Shown piece after piece: positions 25,701 to 37,863 of a stretch of 64,000 nucleotides of DNA (position 1 is the first letter of the stretch; every line of letters begins with the position of its first letter). The stretch spans positions 1 through 64,000 of the forward strand of contig JADCRB010000088.1 in assembly GCA_021464245.1 (NCBI GenBank), read 5' to 3'. The position numbers and the translations under genes were made by a program. The notes below the pieces were generated by a model. The model was not told the DNA's origin and made no database searches. It saw only the letters and a list, made by a program, of their open reading frames with translations. The DNA is from Carallia brachiata. Lineage: Eukaryota > Streptophyta > Magnoliopsida > Malpighiales > Rhizophoraceae.

Positions 25701-26524
25701 GCATGGGTGTTCTGCAAAAGAGGTAAGGAACTTAACAAAAAGAAAAAAAAAAAAGCTACGTCTAGTATAAATATGTACAGGAAATTACCTCCAAAGATGG
25801 ATTGAGCGGCGATGGATGTCTGAAAGATTTGGATTGGCTCAATGAAACCTTTTTCACTGTTCATTTTTTTTTTCAAAAAAAAAAAAGTCCATTAAAGATC
25901 AGAGAAACATCTCGTAAAAAATACCCAAAAAAAAAAAAAAAGAAAATCACCGGAGACATTCAAGAATGACTCATACCTTGCTCCGAGACCGTTGATATGT
26001 TATCGTCAGAAATTGCCGATTTAGGCCTGTTTTCGGCCCTACATTTGTCCTTTCCACCATTGGCCTCGTCCTTGCCAAGAATCGCAGGGGCGCCCACAGA
26101 TGAAGAAAACCAGAGAGGAGAAGGAGACGGAACGGATCTTGTACGGATATGGTTTAACCCTAGCGAAGACGCGAGAATGATCGGAGAATCCCCGCCAGAT
26201 TTCCCCTTTCCGGATTGCTCTTCCTCCTTGTCCCCCTTCTCGTAGTAATTAATATTTTCTCCGCCGGCGGCTTCGGATGTACTATTATCGTCGAAACTGG
26301 GACGGATGGGAGGGATCTTTAGGAGCTTATAGGAAGACGGCGTCGACGGTGCCGAAGTCGGCGTCGTGGAAGAAGGATCTTGATTGTCCGGGTTGCTTGA
26401 AGAAGAAGAAGCAAAGCTCGACATGGGTTTGGATAAGGTGTGTTTGGTTGGTTGGAATATAAATAGGGTTCTTCATTGCATTGCGACTGTGGGAGCACTG
26501 ACCACCTTAGTGAGATAAAAAGAA

Positions 26525-26610
26525 AGAAAGAATTCTATCAAAAAAGAAAGAAAATAAGAAAGAAAGAAAGAAAGAAATGGATGTTAGAGAGAGAGAGAGA
26601 TTTTCGCGGG
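26525..26610. repeat. GAAA and GA microsatellite
   Basis: Runs of AAAGAAAG units (about 26525-26577) and a GA run (about 26588-26601) lie about 100-180 bp upstream of the IRE start codon, in its promoter or 5' UTR. Confidence 0.8.
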
Positions 26611-26619
26611 AAACGGATC

Positions 26620-27851
26620 GCTAGACGGTGATAAGAACTGAACTAAATCTTTCAATTCTATCAATTCGCCATTTTTGTTTGTTTATTTTATTATTATTTC
26701 CTGTTTTGGGTTTTGAAAACCTGCTTGCCGCGAAGTGTGTGTGGTAATTTAATTGTTAAATTTTTTTTACAAAAAAAATAGATTTAATTATAAATTAAGC
26801 GTTCTCATTTTTAATTGCAAAAGCAATTTCAATTGAATTTAACTTGGTGCCTCTTTTTTATTTTAACATCATAGTTGACTCGTGACAAAGAGAAAGTTGG
26901 TCTATGTTAGGGTGTGTTTATTTATTGTAAAATATTTTTTATGGTTTGTTTCGCATAAAATATATAACCAACAAAAATTTAGATATTTTTTCACAAAATG
27001 TTATAACATTTGCTTTTATTATGTGCAATATGGATCCATTAGCATATTATTATTACTACATTAGTTGTGGCATAATATTTGGGGGAATAAAAATTTTTCA
27101 ACTCTTTGTGACTGGGAATTCAACACTTATTTATCTTATCGCTAATTCTACCGCATTTTTTTTACATAGATTGATCCTTAGTGCTATACACCAAAGATTG
27201 TAGATTAAAAAAATTTCTTGAAATTTGGAAAGATATAATATAAACTCTAAACTAAACATATAAAAAAGTTAGAAAATTAGGACAAAAAAAAAAGTTAAAA
27301 AATCAACTGTTTATCATGTTTCTAATAATTGCTTTAATTGAAGAAATACATTTCTTTTTAAGTAAAGTATTTTCTTTTTAGAAGGCGGTTAGTTTTATTG
27401 TTGATAATTATTGATTATTGATATTGATTGTTATTATTATTGATAATTATTTTTAATAAAAAAAAGAAAAAAATATAAACAGATGATTTGTTAGTTAAAT
27501 AATGTTTATATTATAATAATATTATATTTTTGTACAAATATAATAATAAAATTTGTAAAAAAATAATTATTTATATATATATATAATTATTATAATTATA
27601 TATATATATATATATTAATTATTATTGTACAAAATATAATATTATAATATTTAATTATAATATAGACATTGCCTAAATAACTGGTTATGTAACAGCGTTA
27701 TAAAAAAACCAAAGTAAAAAAGAAAGAACCAGAAGAAATCAGAAGAAACTTCGAGTCGGGAAAGCGTTCAACGCAAACAGGACGCGTCGTTTTGATCCTC
27801 CAGAGAAGCAGAGCCGCCCAACAACCGCAGCAGCTCCGCCGCCGCCGATCG
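26620..27851. other. Divergent intergenic region between IRE and the peptidase gene
   Basis: The two genes are transcribed away from each other from this 1.4-kb spacer. It is AT-rich, with TTGATTATTGATATTGATTG-type low complexity at 27405-27450 and an (AT)n palindromic stretch at 27570-27620. A GGTGTGTTTATTTATTGTAAAATA string at 26910 resembles one end of the element at 49.3 kb. No gene is seen. Confidence 0.45.
27570..27625. repeat. AT-rich palindromic microsatellite
   Basis: TATATATATAATTATTATAATTATATATATATATATA reads nearly the same on both strands and could form a hairpin. It lies about 230 bp upstream of the peptidase start codon. Confidence 0.7.
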
Positions 27852-30800
27852 ATGTCCAATCTAATCCGCAAAACCGTGTGGAAACTCCGTCTCAAGCATA
27901 TTCCCAAGCCGTACAATTCGGGCCGAGGCTTCAGCAGCCGGCCCCTACCTCGACAAGCCAGAGCCACCACCGGCCTGTACGGATTTGATCATTTAAAATC
28001 TCCGAAAGGCTTTCAACGTTTTGTCGATGAAGCCATTGAAAGGTAATTTCCGAAAAGAGAATGAAATTAAAGATTTATGCATGCATATATTACAAGAAAA
28101 AAAATTGTAGGAAATGAATGTTTTGCTGTTAATTACAGAACGGAGTGTAACGCGTGATTTGTAGGTCTGGAGAACTTGTTAACCGTATTTCAAGCATGTC
28201 TTCTTCGGCGGAGATTATCCGAGCAATGGATGAGATTTCAGACACAGTAGGTTGCATGTTCAATGGGCGCGTGTCTTGTCACGCGCGCAGAATGTTTTGT
28301 TCTTAGCTTGTTACTGATTCCGGCGTTACGAATGCCTGAAATGTCTTTGGTGATTGATTTGATAGGTCTGTTCTGTTGTGGACTCGGCAGAGCTCTGTAG
28401 AAACACTCATCCGGACAGGTTTACAGAATCAAGCAGTGGCGGAGCCACTCGAATCCCTCACTGTAATTTAGAAAATTTTGAGTATTAGTATAAAATTTAG
28501 AATTTTTGCACCAAAAATAGTTTTGTGCCCCACTTATTTAAAAAATTGAATACAAAAGAGATCTTTTTATTAGGTAAATACGATCATCTCTTTTATATAT
28601 AAATGTTGCTCCACTAACTTAAATTTCTGGCTCGACTGTTGGAATCAAGCATTGAGTTTTTTCAACACTGTCTAGTTCTGTCTGTTAGCCGTAAATTTCT
28701 CACCATTGCTGTTGTTTATTGTAATGTTACATTAGGGAATTTGTCGGGGAGGCTAACAAGGCATCAATGAGGATTAATGAATATCTACATGTGAGGTGAC
28801 CACTGACCAGTGATCTGTTTGGTTTTCAAATTGCCTTTGTGGGTTTTCCGTGTGGCTAATTTTTTTAGATCTGATTGCTATAACTGCTCATCATTTTGGT
28901 GTGCTTTCTTGCTTGCGTACAGTATCTTAATACAAATCATACTCTATATGCGCTGGTGAAGAAAGCAGAGCAAGATGGGCATTTGCTGTCAAAGGAGGCT
29001 CATAGGGCTGCCCATCACCTGCGCATTGACTTTGAAAGGGGTGGAATCCATCTTCCGTGCGGTATTGTATCCATTGGCTCTTTTCCATTCCGGCAAAACA
29101 AGTTTTTGCACTTTTGAAGTTTGATTTCGCTTGCACAAAATAAACTTGTTGGATCTACTTTGCAGAAAAGTTGGATAGAGTGAATCAGCTAAATGCAGAC
29201 ATTTTTAAGCTCTGCAAGGAGTAAGTATGGATTCAATTTCTTGTTGCTCAATTTCATTGTCGTCTCAGTGTGACATCAATGATATTCATCGGAGTGATTT
29301 CGTAATACATTTTGATGAACATTCTGATCAGATTTGGGGAAAATATTGCCATAGATCCTGGTCACGTGGATATATTTCCGGCATCTCGCATTCCAAAATC
29401 TGTGCACCATTGCGTCACACCCATTGATCAGTTTTCATTTGCTAGTTCAGCTGGATCGCTGGTGTCATCGAATAAGATGAAGGTAAAAGGATTTCGGATG
29501 ACAACAGAGCCACATGCTCTTGCCTTTGTTCTGCAATGGACATCAGATGATGAGGTAGCTTTCATTGGTTGATAGTATCTGGCAATTTTTATTCTCCTTT
29601 TCTTCTTTCTTGAAATTCAGTTTCCACAACCAGAATTTGCTAAAATATATTGATCTTGATGCAGTTTGGTCCCCCTTTTTTTATGTAAAACAACTTATTT
29701 AACTGTTCAGGCCTGAAAAAAGAATAGAATTTGATTCTTCACCTGTAAAGCCTTATACTGTATGGACTCATGCATGTAGAATGTTACACACTCATATGAG
29801 CACACTTATGTCTGTTACATGCAACCTTGCCTGCTTGTAATCTAGACTTAAAATTTCCAGATTTATGGTTGAATTTTCTTTTGTTCTTTTCCAGGTTAGA
29901 AAGTTGGCATATATCAATGGAAACTCTTCACCACATACGAACCTTGAAGTTCTTGATAAGCTTATTGCTGCTCGCCATGAGCTTGCTCAGGTGATATATC
30001 ATTATCCAAAGTGGTTGGCAATCCTGTATGATGCACTCTGGTATGTAATAGCAATGCATGGTAAAGAAAATGATGAAAAGGGGACATTTGTCGCTAGGAA
30101 ATTGGTACTTGGTCAGCATGCACGTGCTTTTACCTGTTTTAATCTACTGGCATAATTAACTCAACAACTGTTATTCTGTAAACATCCAATTCAATACTTT
30201 CTGTCACCATGGTTGATATGATAACTTCATTATCCATGTATATTCCAAATTTTTGTGTATCCTATTGCACTCATATTTTTTGTCTTTGGAGCAGATCCTG
30301 GGGTGTGGATCCTATGCTGAATTTATGGTGAAACAAAACTTAGCTTTGTCGCCTGAGGTTGTCATGTCCTTTCTGTGCGAGATGAGCAAGATTGTCAGGC
30401 CAAAGGCCGATCAGGTACTATGCTGTATGCCAATTTAATTCCAAGTATATGCTTTGCCACTTGCTCACCATGATTTATAATATATCTTCAGCATCATTCT
30501 TTTTATGATCTGTTTAAATTTCCCCAGGAGTTTGAGGCAATTAGGAACTTTAAGAGGAAGGAATGTCGGCAAAGATCTATTGATTTAGAGCCGTGGGACC
30601 AGCCATACTATACAAGGATGATGAAATCTTCTGCTCATAATTTGGACTCTTCGGTAAGTTGCACTTCTGTTTTATATGTTGTCATCTTGACAGGTGATTT
30701 CTTTAAGTTGTTTGTTTTTTCCTTTTTTCTGGGAAACAAAGTGGCAATTTCTTTTATTTCCTATCCTTAGCCTTTTCTCTTATTTGGGACAGGTTGTAGC

Positions 30801-33777
30801 TTCATATTTTGCTCTACCACAATGTATCGAAGGTCTGAGAGTGCTGGCAAAGTCCTTATTTGGTGCATCATTTCAGATTGTCTCTATGGCACCAGGTGAA
30901 TCGTGGCACCCAGATGTGGTTAAAATGTCTCTTCATCATCCTGAAGAGGTATTTACTTTGATCCGGTTCAAATTGAAAAAGTTCTTGATATAGATGGTAG
31001 TTATACTGAAGCTCTTGTTTCTGTATGTGTATAAGGGACCTACTGCATCTGCTGTTCTTATTTCTTCTGTATTTATGATTCAACCATTCAAATTATACAT
31101 TTGTGCCCTTGAACTCAGATAATTTCAGATCTGCATTCAGTTGCTCAATGACAACATTATGCATTCTAGAACTTTTGATGCACTCGTGTCTACATATATC
31201 CAGATTTGAGTTACCCACTGGGCCACTGCTCTGAATCTCCGTAGAACTTTTGATGCACCCTTAACTATTTTGATGTGATTTAAAATGTTTCCATAAGCTG
31301 TGCTGTTTGGTGGATACTTTAAAGTCCTTTCATGCACAATGATGCTGCCTTCCAGGAAATTATTTGGCAGTTGCATTGTGGTAATAATTAAAGAGTACCC
31401 GTACTAAACTTCACTAAGTGCTTCTTTTTGCCAGTTTCTTTGATATATTAGATGGTTACACATTGTTGCAGGGCGACTTGGGCTATTTATACCTTGATTT
31501 GTGCTCCAGGAAGGACAAATATCCAGGTTGTGCTAGCTTCGCCATTAAAGGCGGCCGACGCATTTCTGAAACTGAATATCAACTTCCTGTATGTCAATGG
31601 ACCTGATCTATCTTATTTCTTTTCTGTTTATTTTATTTCACTAATATGACTGCAATTATTGTAATGCAGTACTGGACAGCTACTTTTATTATCAATCTCT
31701 GCTTCTTCAGAGAAAGAGAGTTTTAAGTATTTTCAAAGACATGAATTGTCTGCTATGTTGAAACTTTATAAGTATTTTCAGTTCTGGGGAACTTTGCTAG
31801 GCGCCTTATGAGTGTTTAATCGTGGATACCCACACATGGGGTTGAGATTTTGTTTGGTCATTGGTGGAGGAAGCATGACAACTGCCAGAATCATATGGGT
31901 ATCACTATGGTGGTTAGTATATAATCCTTTGCATAAGAGGGCAATGCATCGGAAGGAAGTCATCGGCAACCACTATGTTAGGGGTTGGCTCCTAAAATGG
32001 AGAACCTAGATAGCCTTATTTTGTAATCCATGAATTAGCTACTCAATGTGGGAACCTGTAAACCAGTGTTATGCTCAAAACTTATCCTGTGGAATGGTAA
32101 AAACCATATTTAGACAAAAACATGTTACTAGTGCATTTTCTTTAGAAGAAATGAAAACTCATTTGCACTTTTTCCTGATTGAGTTTGGTTAAATTTACTG
32201 CAGGTTATGGCTCTTGTTTGCAATTTTTCAGGCTCACATAATTCAGCAGCTGTGAGGCTTAATCACTGGGAAGTCGAAACTCTATTTCATGAGTTTGGAC
32301 ATGCTCTTCATTCCTTGCTGTCAAGAACGGTATGATTTTGAGACCTTAATTGGAATAGCAAGATCATATCTTTTTGTGTGTTGTTCAATTGGGTTTATCT
32401 TTTGATTGCCCTTGTAGGATTATCAGCATTTTTCAGGCACCAGGGTAGCTCTCGACTTTGCTGAGGTGCCATCAAACCTTTTTGAGTGAGTAGGAGATTT
32501 GCAATTTCTAAATAACTTATTCTTGTTAAGCAAGTATTAGTTATAAGAATCATAATGCTGGATACACCAAGATAATTTATACTCTGCTGGTGAATGTTCA
32601 AAAGTGCTTGATTGTAAGTAAACAACTCTGAAGCATTTGAGCCAGCAGAATACAATTGTTGATTTAGGGTCGCCTGAGAAGTAGCCTGCTGCTGCTTTCA
32701 GTTTGAGACGGTGGAATTCTTTTTCTCCTTTCTCTGGAATATCCATTTTAACCAATGATGAAAATGTTACTTGTGGAAGGATGATCACCTCATCAATTTT
32801 TGTGCCCATACCCTCTGCATTCTTTATTATTAAAGTACTATAATATGTATGGACCGAAAAAAGTACTACAATCTCTCGCTGCTAATGCATCCCTTGGATA
32901 TTTTGCATGTAGATGATCTTCTGAATCTATGGATCAATTGTGGTTAACAGGAAAATTGATGTTTTGGTGTGTCTAGGTACTATGCCTGGGATTACAGAGT
33001 CTTGAGGACATTTGCAAAGCACCATTCAACGGGTGAAATAATACCTGAGCAGTTGGTTAAGTCAATGCAAGCTGCCAAGGATATGTTTGCGGCAACTGAG
33101 TTGCAACGGCAGGTTTATCATTCCGCATAAATCAGCTTAATATGTGCACACTTTGTAAAGAACACTGATTAGGAAAGTATAGATATCTAATCTCTTTTTT
33201 TTTTTTTTTTTTCAACTTGTCTGGTGTTCAACTAGATTTTGTATGCTTTGGTTGACCAAACAATTTTTGGAGAAAAACCTGCCTTGCAAAGCAATACAAG
33301 TTCTATTGTTGCTGAACTTACAAGACAGCATTCCAGTTGGAAGCATGCAGAGGGCACGCATTGGGAGATCCGATTCAATCATCTTCTTAAATGGTGCAGG
33401 TATGTTTGGAGCATTTCGAGCTGTTGGTCTTTTGGTGACTCTGGTGAAGGGTTACAATAAATCTTGATAGCTTTTAGGTTCAGTTCTTATCTGTCTCTTT
33501 TTTTTTTTTTCCCAGGCTACTATAGCTACCTGTATGCCAGATGTTTTGCTGCTACTATATGGAGAAAAGTTTGTGAGGAAGATCCTCTTTCATTAGCCCC
33601 AGGCTAAGATCAAAGTTGTTGCGGCATGGTGGAGCCAAAGACCCAGCCGAAATGTTGAATGATTTGGCGGGGGGAGGGATTATAAAGTACTGCCATAGAG
33701 GAGTATTTCCTGATACAACGAGTTTGTTGGATGAATTAAGGTTACTGAAAGAGAAGCAGGAACAGTTCTGCTTGTAA
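27852..33777 (+). pseudogene. Mitochondrial intermediate peptidase gene, frameshifted near its end
   Basis: Seventeen exons can be joined from the ATG at 27852, with consistent phase through exon 16. The start MSNLIRKTVWKLRLKH is basic and amphipathic, as for a mitochondrial presequence. The M3 zinc-metalloprotease signature HEFGH lies in exon 13, with the downstream Glu ligand region VALDFAEVPS in exon 14. The family (oligopeptidase MIP, Arabidopsis At5g51540) removes octapeptides from imported matrix proteins after the main processing peptidase. Two lesions follow. Before the exon 16 donor at 33399 the frame of HLLK no longer joins the conserved GAG-YYSYLYAR, so the spliced message meets TAG at 33523-33525. 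A second shift at about 33600 puts TAA (33605-33607) before the conserved LRSKLLRHGGAKDPAEML. The product would lose roughly the last hundred residues. Confidence 0.85.
28436..28641. mobile_element. MULE-type MITE in intron 3 of the peptidase gene
   Basis: A 206-bp insert flanked by a perfect 10-bp direct repeat GAATCAAGCA at 28426-28435 and 28642-28651. The insert starts GTGGCGGAGCCACTCGAATC and ends in the partly complementary CTGGCTCGACTGTTG. A 9-10-bp duplication is usual for Mutator-like elements. It has no coding capacity. Confidence 0.75.
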
Positions 33778-35818
33778 TTCGTGATAAGAAAGACGTCGTG
33801 GGGAGAATTCGAGTATTGAAGAAACGCCCCAACACCCCATGTGGGAAATGAACTATAAAGGTGTGGAACGGAGATCCCGTGAAAAGCCCATTTGTTAAAG
33901 AGATTATCTTGTCTTGCGGGCCTCATGGTTGAAGAAACATTTCATCAGTTGCCTGGCCAGGTTCAGTTTCAATTATCTCGAAGTCCTTTCAAGAGCTCGT
34001 GACTGCAGCGGCGATTAGAGTTATAAATTATTTGGGGAAATGTATTATTTCCATTGGAAGTTGCTCTCTCTCTTGCAATTGTAGATGACAAGTGAGGTAA
34101 ATCGTTTCATTTGTTTGCGGGTAAAAGAAGAGAAATTTTGGATGTAGTTTCTCCATGTTATGTTTATTTCTCCAGATGCGTTTTCTTGCGCTTAAATTTA
34201 AACTGATTAAGGGATAAATTTAACATTAGAAAATGGGGAATAAAAAACAAAGATTTTCACATGGAAGAGGTGGAACTGTGTCCTTCGGTTCGAGGGAAAA
34301 AGAAGGGTTACTGAGCAAGCGAACAGGCTCATGGGTCTGGAAGCCCATATGATACATTGACGGAAACAACACTGAACAGCCCAAGATGTTCATGTGGGCC
34401 ATTAGAAGTCCTACGAAGTTTCAGCTCCTTGGGCTTCGAGCTCATTATTCTATATCGTCAATATAGATATTACTAAAATAAAAATAGGTTTATATTACTA
34501 AAATAAAAATAGACACCACTGTAAGTGATAGTTTATTTGTAAGTCAGAATGTTTTTAAGTTTATGATCTAAATTTGAGTTCTTATGTCTTCGCTTCTCCT
34601 AGCAAATGTTAGGTGGTCCCTCAAAGAGGTTGGCGCAGGTGTGTAGTACAGTGTTGGGAGCATGACTCGACAATCGTCACAACTTTCTAGTGAAAAATTA
34701 TGTTCTCCGTTGGTATTTAGGTGGTAGGCTTGCCCCAATAAGGTGAATGAATGAAACATTTACAAATGGAGGTTGTTTCAGTCTCAGTCTGTAAATCTGA
34801 TAACCGAAATATTCGTGATAAATCTTTTTGTTTTGTCAAAAAAATAAAAATAGACAACCTGATAATACTATTTTAATTTAACATGTTTTTAGGAAGAATT
34901 TTAATTTAACTTAAAACAACAATAATTAAATTGATGGAGATCTAGACTGACTTTGAAGTTCAAATTATCGAGACTATTTATGCATACTTTCTAATTTCTA
35001 GCCATTTGTAAGCTCTGTCGAATTCGTTTAGTGTGTTTGGTCAACCAATAAGAAAAGGAAATGAATGAAAATACGAAAATTCATGCAACTTTTTATCATT
35101 TAGTATGCATGAGAAAAGAAAAAGTAAACGTGTTAGAGAAAGGTACTAAGCAATTGAAAAAAAAAAAAATACAAACAAGCTTAATTATTAAAATGACCCA
35201 ATTAATCTAATTATTTGTAGAGATATTTTTATAAGTTTAACTTGTTATTCACTTATTTGTAAGGTATTTTTTAATTACATCCTTATATTTTTCCTTCTTA
35301 CAAATTTTTCATACAATCTAAATACAAAATTTTACTTTCTCATTATTTTTCCATCACTTTCCTTTATTATAATTTTCTTTTCACCGAAATCTAACATTCC
35401 AAACAAATCATAAATCTTTTTGTCAATTTCTTCCCAAATACATGTTATCAAAGGTAAAGGTAACAATAACAAATTATTTATAAAAAAAAAAAACAATCGT
35501 TGCTAATACTAAACTTAATTAGTTTAAAGGCAATCCAGTAAAAACAATACAGTAGATGCAAGATTGTAAGTTGATATTTTGTAATCTAATTAATATTTTA
35601 TTGATTTCTTGCTATGCAGTTAGATTTTTTTTGCTAAGTAGGTCATATCCTACTTTAAATTAATGTAAAATAATATATTTTTTTTGACCGAAATGTAAAA
35701 TAATATTAAGACCTATCACAATTCACAAGTGAAATTTTCCGAAACTAAAAACTGAACTCACAAAGATTTGCAATAAAAACGGCGACCCAGAAAAATCCTT
35801 AACCAACAAAAACTGAAA
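33778..35818. other. Intergenic between peptidase and LPA2, no gene seen
   Basis: This contains the peptidase 3' region and AT-rich spacer. The 34568-34759 open frame lies antisense and shows no domain. The 35027-35420 part resembles an old insertion with the phrase GTGTGTTTGGTCAACCAATAAG, but no matching right end was found. Confidence 0.4.
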
Positions 35819-37029
35819 ATGGCGCTAAATATCCTCTCCCCATCCTCCATTACCCAAAAACACAGTCATCATTATCACCATCTTCTTCCCTGCAATGCTC
35901 CTCTTCTTCTCTCCATCACCAAGCGCAATCTCACCATCAACTCTCAGAATCCGACCGGCGACCCGCCCCCTCCGCCCAAGAAACCCACCCCGCCCGGCCT
36001 AGGGTTTGGCTCATCATCATCATCATCATCATCATCTCCTTCTTCTACAACAAGCTCAAATGCTACTACTAGCGTAGGCAACAAGAGAAACAGAAAGGGA
36101 AAAGAGAAAGGGCTTCGATAATAAGGCGGGTGCCGGTCGAGAAACCGGCGTTGATAAGTGGAGAAGATGAGGCTAAAGCCCGAGAGCAGAGTAAGAACGA
36201 GAGCGCTTTCTTGCTTGCCTGGTTGGCCCTCGGCGGCCTCATTCTTGTCGAGGGCATTGTTCTCGCCTCCTCAGGTATTTCAAAGACGCTGCGTTTTGTG
36301 TGTTATTAGGGATTTTGTTGAAAATTGGCCATCTGGGTTTCTTTTCTTTTTTATTTATTTATTTGTTTATAACTTGATGGATTGAAATTTAGTTGATTTA
36401 TGCTAGAGTACTTTAACATGAATTTTGATTAATTTAGCTGAGGCTGAGCCAAGCAAAACAGAGATAACCAAATTTTGATATGGGGTTGGAAATTTTTGAT
36501 TTAGATTAGCTTCGAAGCCGGCTATAAGTGCAATCCTCTGGGAGCATAACTTAAATATTCAGTCTTGCTGATGGCCAAAAAGAAACCGAGTCTTAACCAA
36601 TTTTGTAATGTGTTTGCTTCAGGAAATTTTGTAACACACTGCCAAGTAAGAACGCGTAGGCACCTTAACTTAGGCTTTTAGCCTAGTAATTTGTGGTATG
36701 GCTTAGGTGTGGTTGCTGCACTGAGCACTAATTATATGTAAAATTGTTTCAGGTGGCGTTTTTTCGACTTAAATGCAATGACTATTGATACTTAAATGTT
36801 ATGATAAAACAGGAAAATCGCTTCTAGTTAATGATGGCTTCTTTTTTCCCAGCTAATGACTAGTTAGCTTTTTCAAACTACAGGATTCTTGCCTGAAGAG
36901 TGGGATAGGTTTTTTGTGAAGTATCTATACCCATCTTTTACACCTACCGTCTTCTTGTTTGTTGCGGGAACTGTTGCGTATGGAGTGTTGAAGTATCTCC
37001 AGAATGAGAAACCCAAAGACCAAAAATGA
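35819..37029 (+). pseudogene. LPA2: LPA2-like PSII assembly factor gene with one frameshift
   Basis: Two exons, 35819-36274 and 36884-37029. The N-terminus (MALNILSPSSITQKH, then Ser/Pro-rich) looks like a plastid transit peptide. The mature part contains RRVPVEKPAL, a hydrophobic segment LLAWLALGGLILVEGIVLAS, GFLPEEWDRFFVKYLYPSFT and a second one, VFLFVAGTVAYGVLKY. This is the two-helix thylakoid protein LOW PSII ACCUMULATION 2, which assists CP43 assembly in Arabidopsis. From the ATG the frame runs to TAA TAA at 36119-36124, right after NRKGKEKGLR, while the conserved part continues in another frame across the same bases. One base lost (or two gained) between about 36095 and 36125 explains this. 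Its position beside the peptidase and EXL3-like genes matches Arabidopsis gene order. Confidence 0.8.
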
Positions 37030-37863
37030 TATTGGGTGAGTAGGACCACAATTTCCATGTTGTAGGAAGAGCGGTTCTTGTATATTATGAGTGATCGCGG
37101 AATGCTATTCCCTATGGACTGTATCTTGGTGGAGAAGTAGAGATGCATCAAATGTGAAAAAAATGATCAAGATAGCTTCTGTAAAGGCAGGATGATGCGC
37201 AATTGAACTGGATCCTTTTGAGTAGCATTTCTATCGAACCAGGCATACAGAGTAGCTCACTTTGTTTGTCAGCCCATTATATTATCTCATGTGCGGTTTT
37301 CATTTTCTGAATTACCTTGCAGTTAATGTCCAATCAATTGTTATCCTTCTTCTGATTGAACCTGACATGAGAAGAACCTTACATGACCTTTTCATGTCAC
37401 TGGCAGAAATCGGTTTATACGAGTGGTTGACAGTTTCACACATGATTAACCACAATGTTTTTTCTGACTACCTATTTATTAATTTGTTTTAACATGAGTA
37501 AACTGGATCTCATTAGAGTAATCTTCTAGTATGTATCGAAAAAAAACAACATGGTCAGGATATTCGTGGTCGTTTGATTGTGACATGGAGTTCTCAGTAG
37601 CACAAAGTTCTGACTAGGACATTATAGAAGATATAAAAGCAGCGCAACTTCGCAGAGGTGGTGGTATAATTTTTTTCCCTCCTGGAACAGAGTTTCAGGC
37701 CAAGCAAAGCTTACATTGGGTTGTCCTTCTTGATATCATTATATGGCTTTTATTGAAAATCAAGAACTTTTATTATTGGAAGTTAAGTTGATTGAGAGCT
37801 GAATTCTTCTTTTGAAGAAACCCATCCACTAATGTACCCAGAAATAGGAAGATGAGAGTGAAA
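37030..37863. other. LPA2 downstream region, no gene seen
   Basis: Probably the LPA2 3' UTR and spacer. The 76-codon open frame at 37262-37492 has no recognisable domain. Confidence 0.4.

Larger units (their letters stand above)
18548..26424 (-). pseudogene. IRE: IRE-type AGC protein kinase gene with two in-frame stops
   Basis: Seventeen exons on the minus strand from the ATG at 26424 to a TGA at 18548. Exons include 25977-26424, 25789-25848, 25535-25711, 24088-25413, 23365-23537 and 23010-23259. A Ser-rich N-terminus (SSLGLNHIRTRSVPSPSP), a conserved central part, a zinc-finger-like CRICEVEIPIVHVEEHSLLC and an AGC kinase domain ([32 protein letters not shown]) precede the tail FSNFSYK-NLSQLASINFD. 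The tail (SYFMSRYIWNPEDE) resembles Arabidopsis IRE, a root-hair elongation kinase, more than IREH1. Exon 4 contains TAA at 25273-25275 (after PEWKESF, before DLLVVAKQCA) and TAG at 24448-24450 (after LEKILES, before TPKSTPKS) where relatives have Trp. Reading frame and homology continue on both sides of each stop, so full-length protein is not expected unless these are sequence errors. Confidence 0.85.

Noticed and set aside
27698..27970. Minus-strand Arg/Cys-rich ORF over the peptidase start
   Set aside because: Shadow of the GC-rich first exon.
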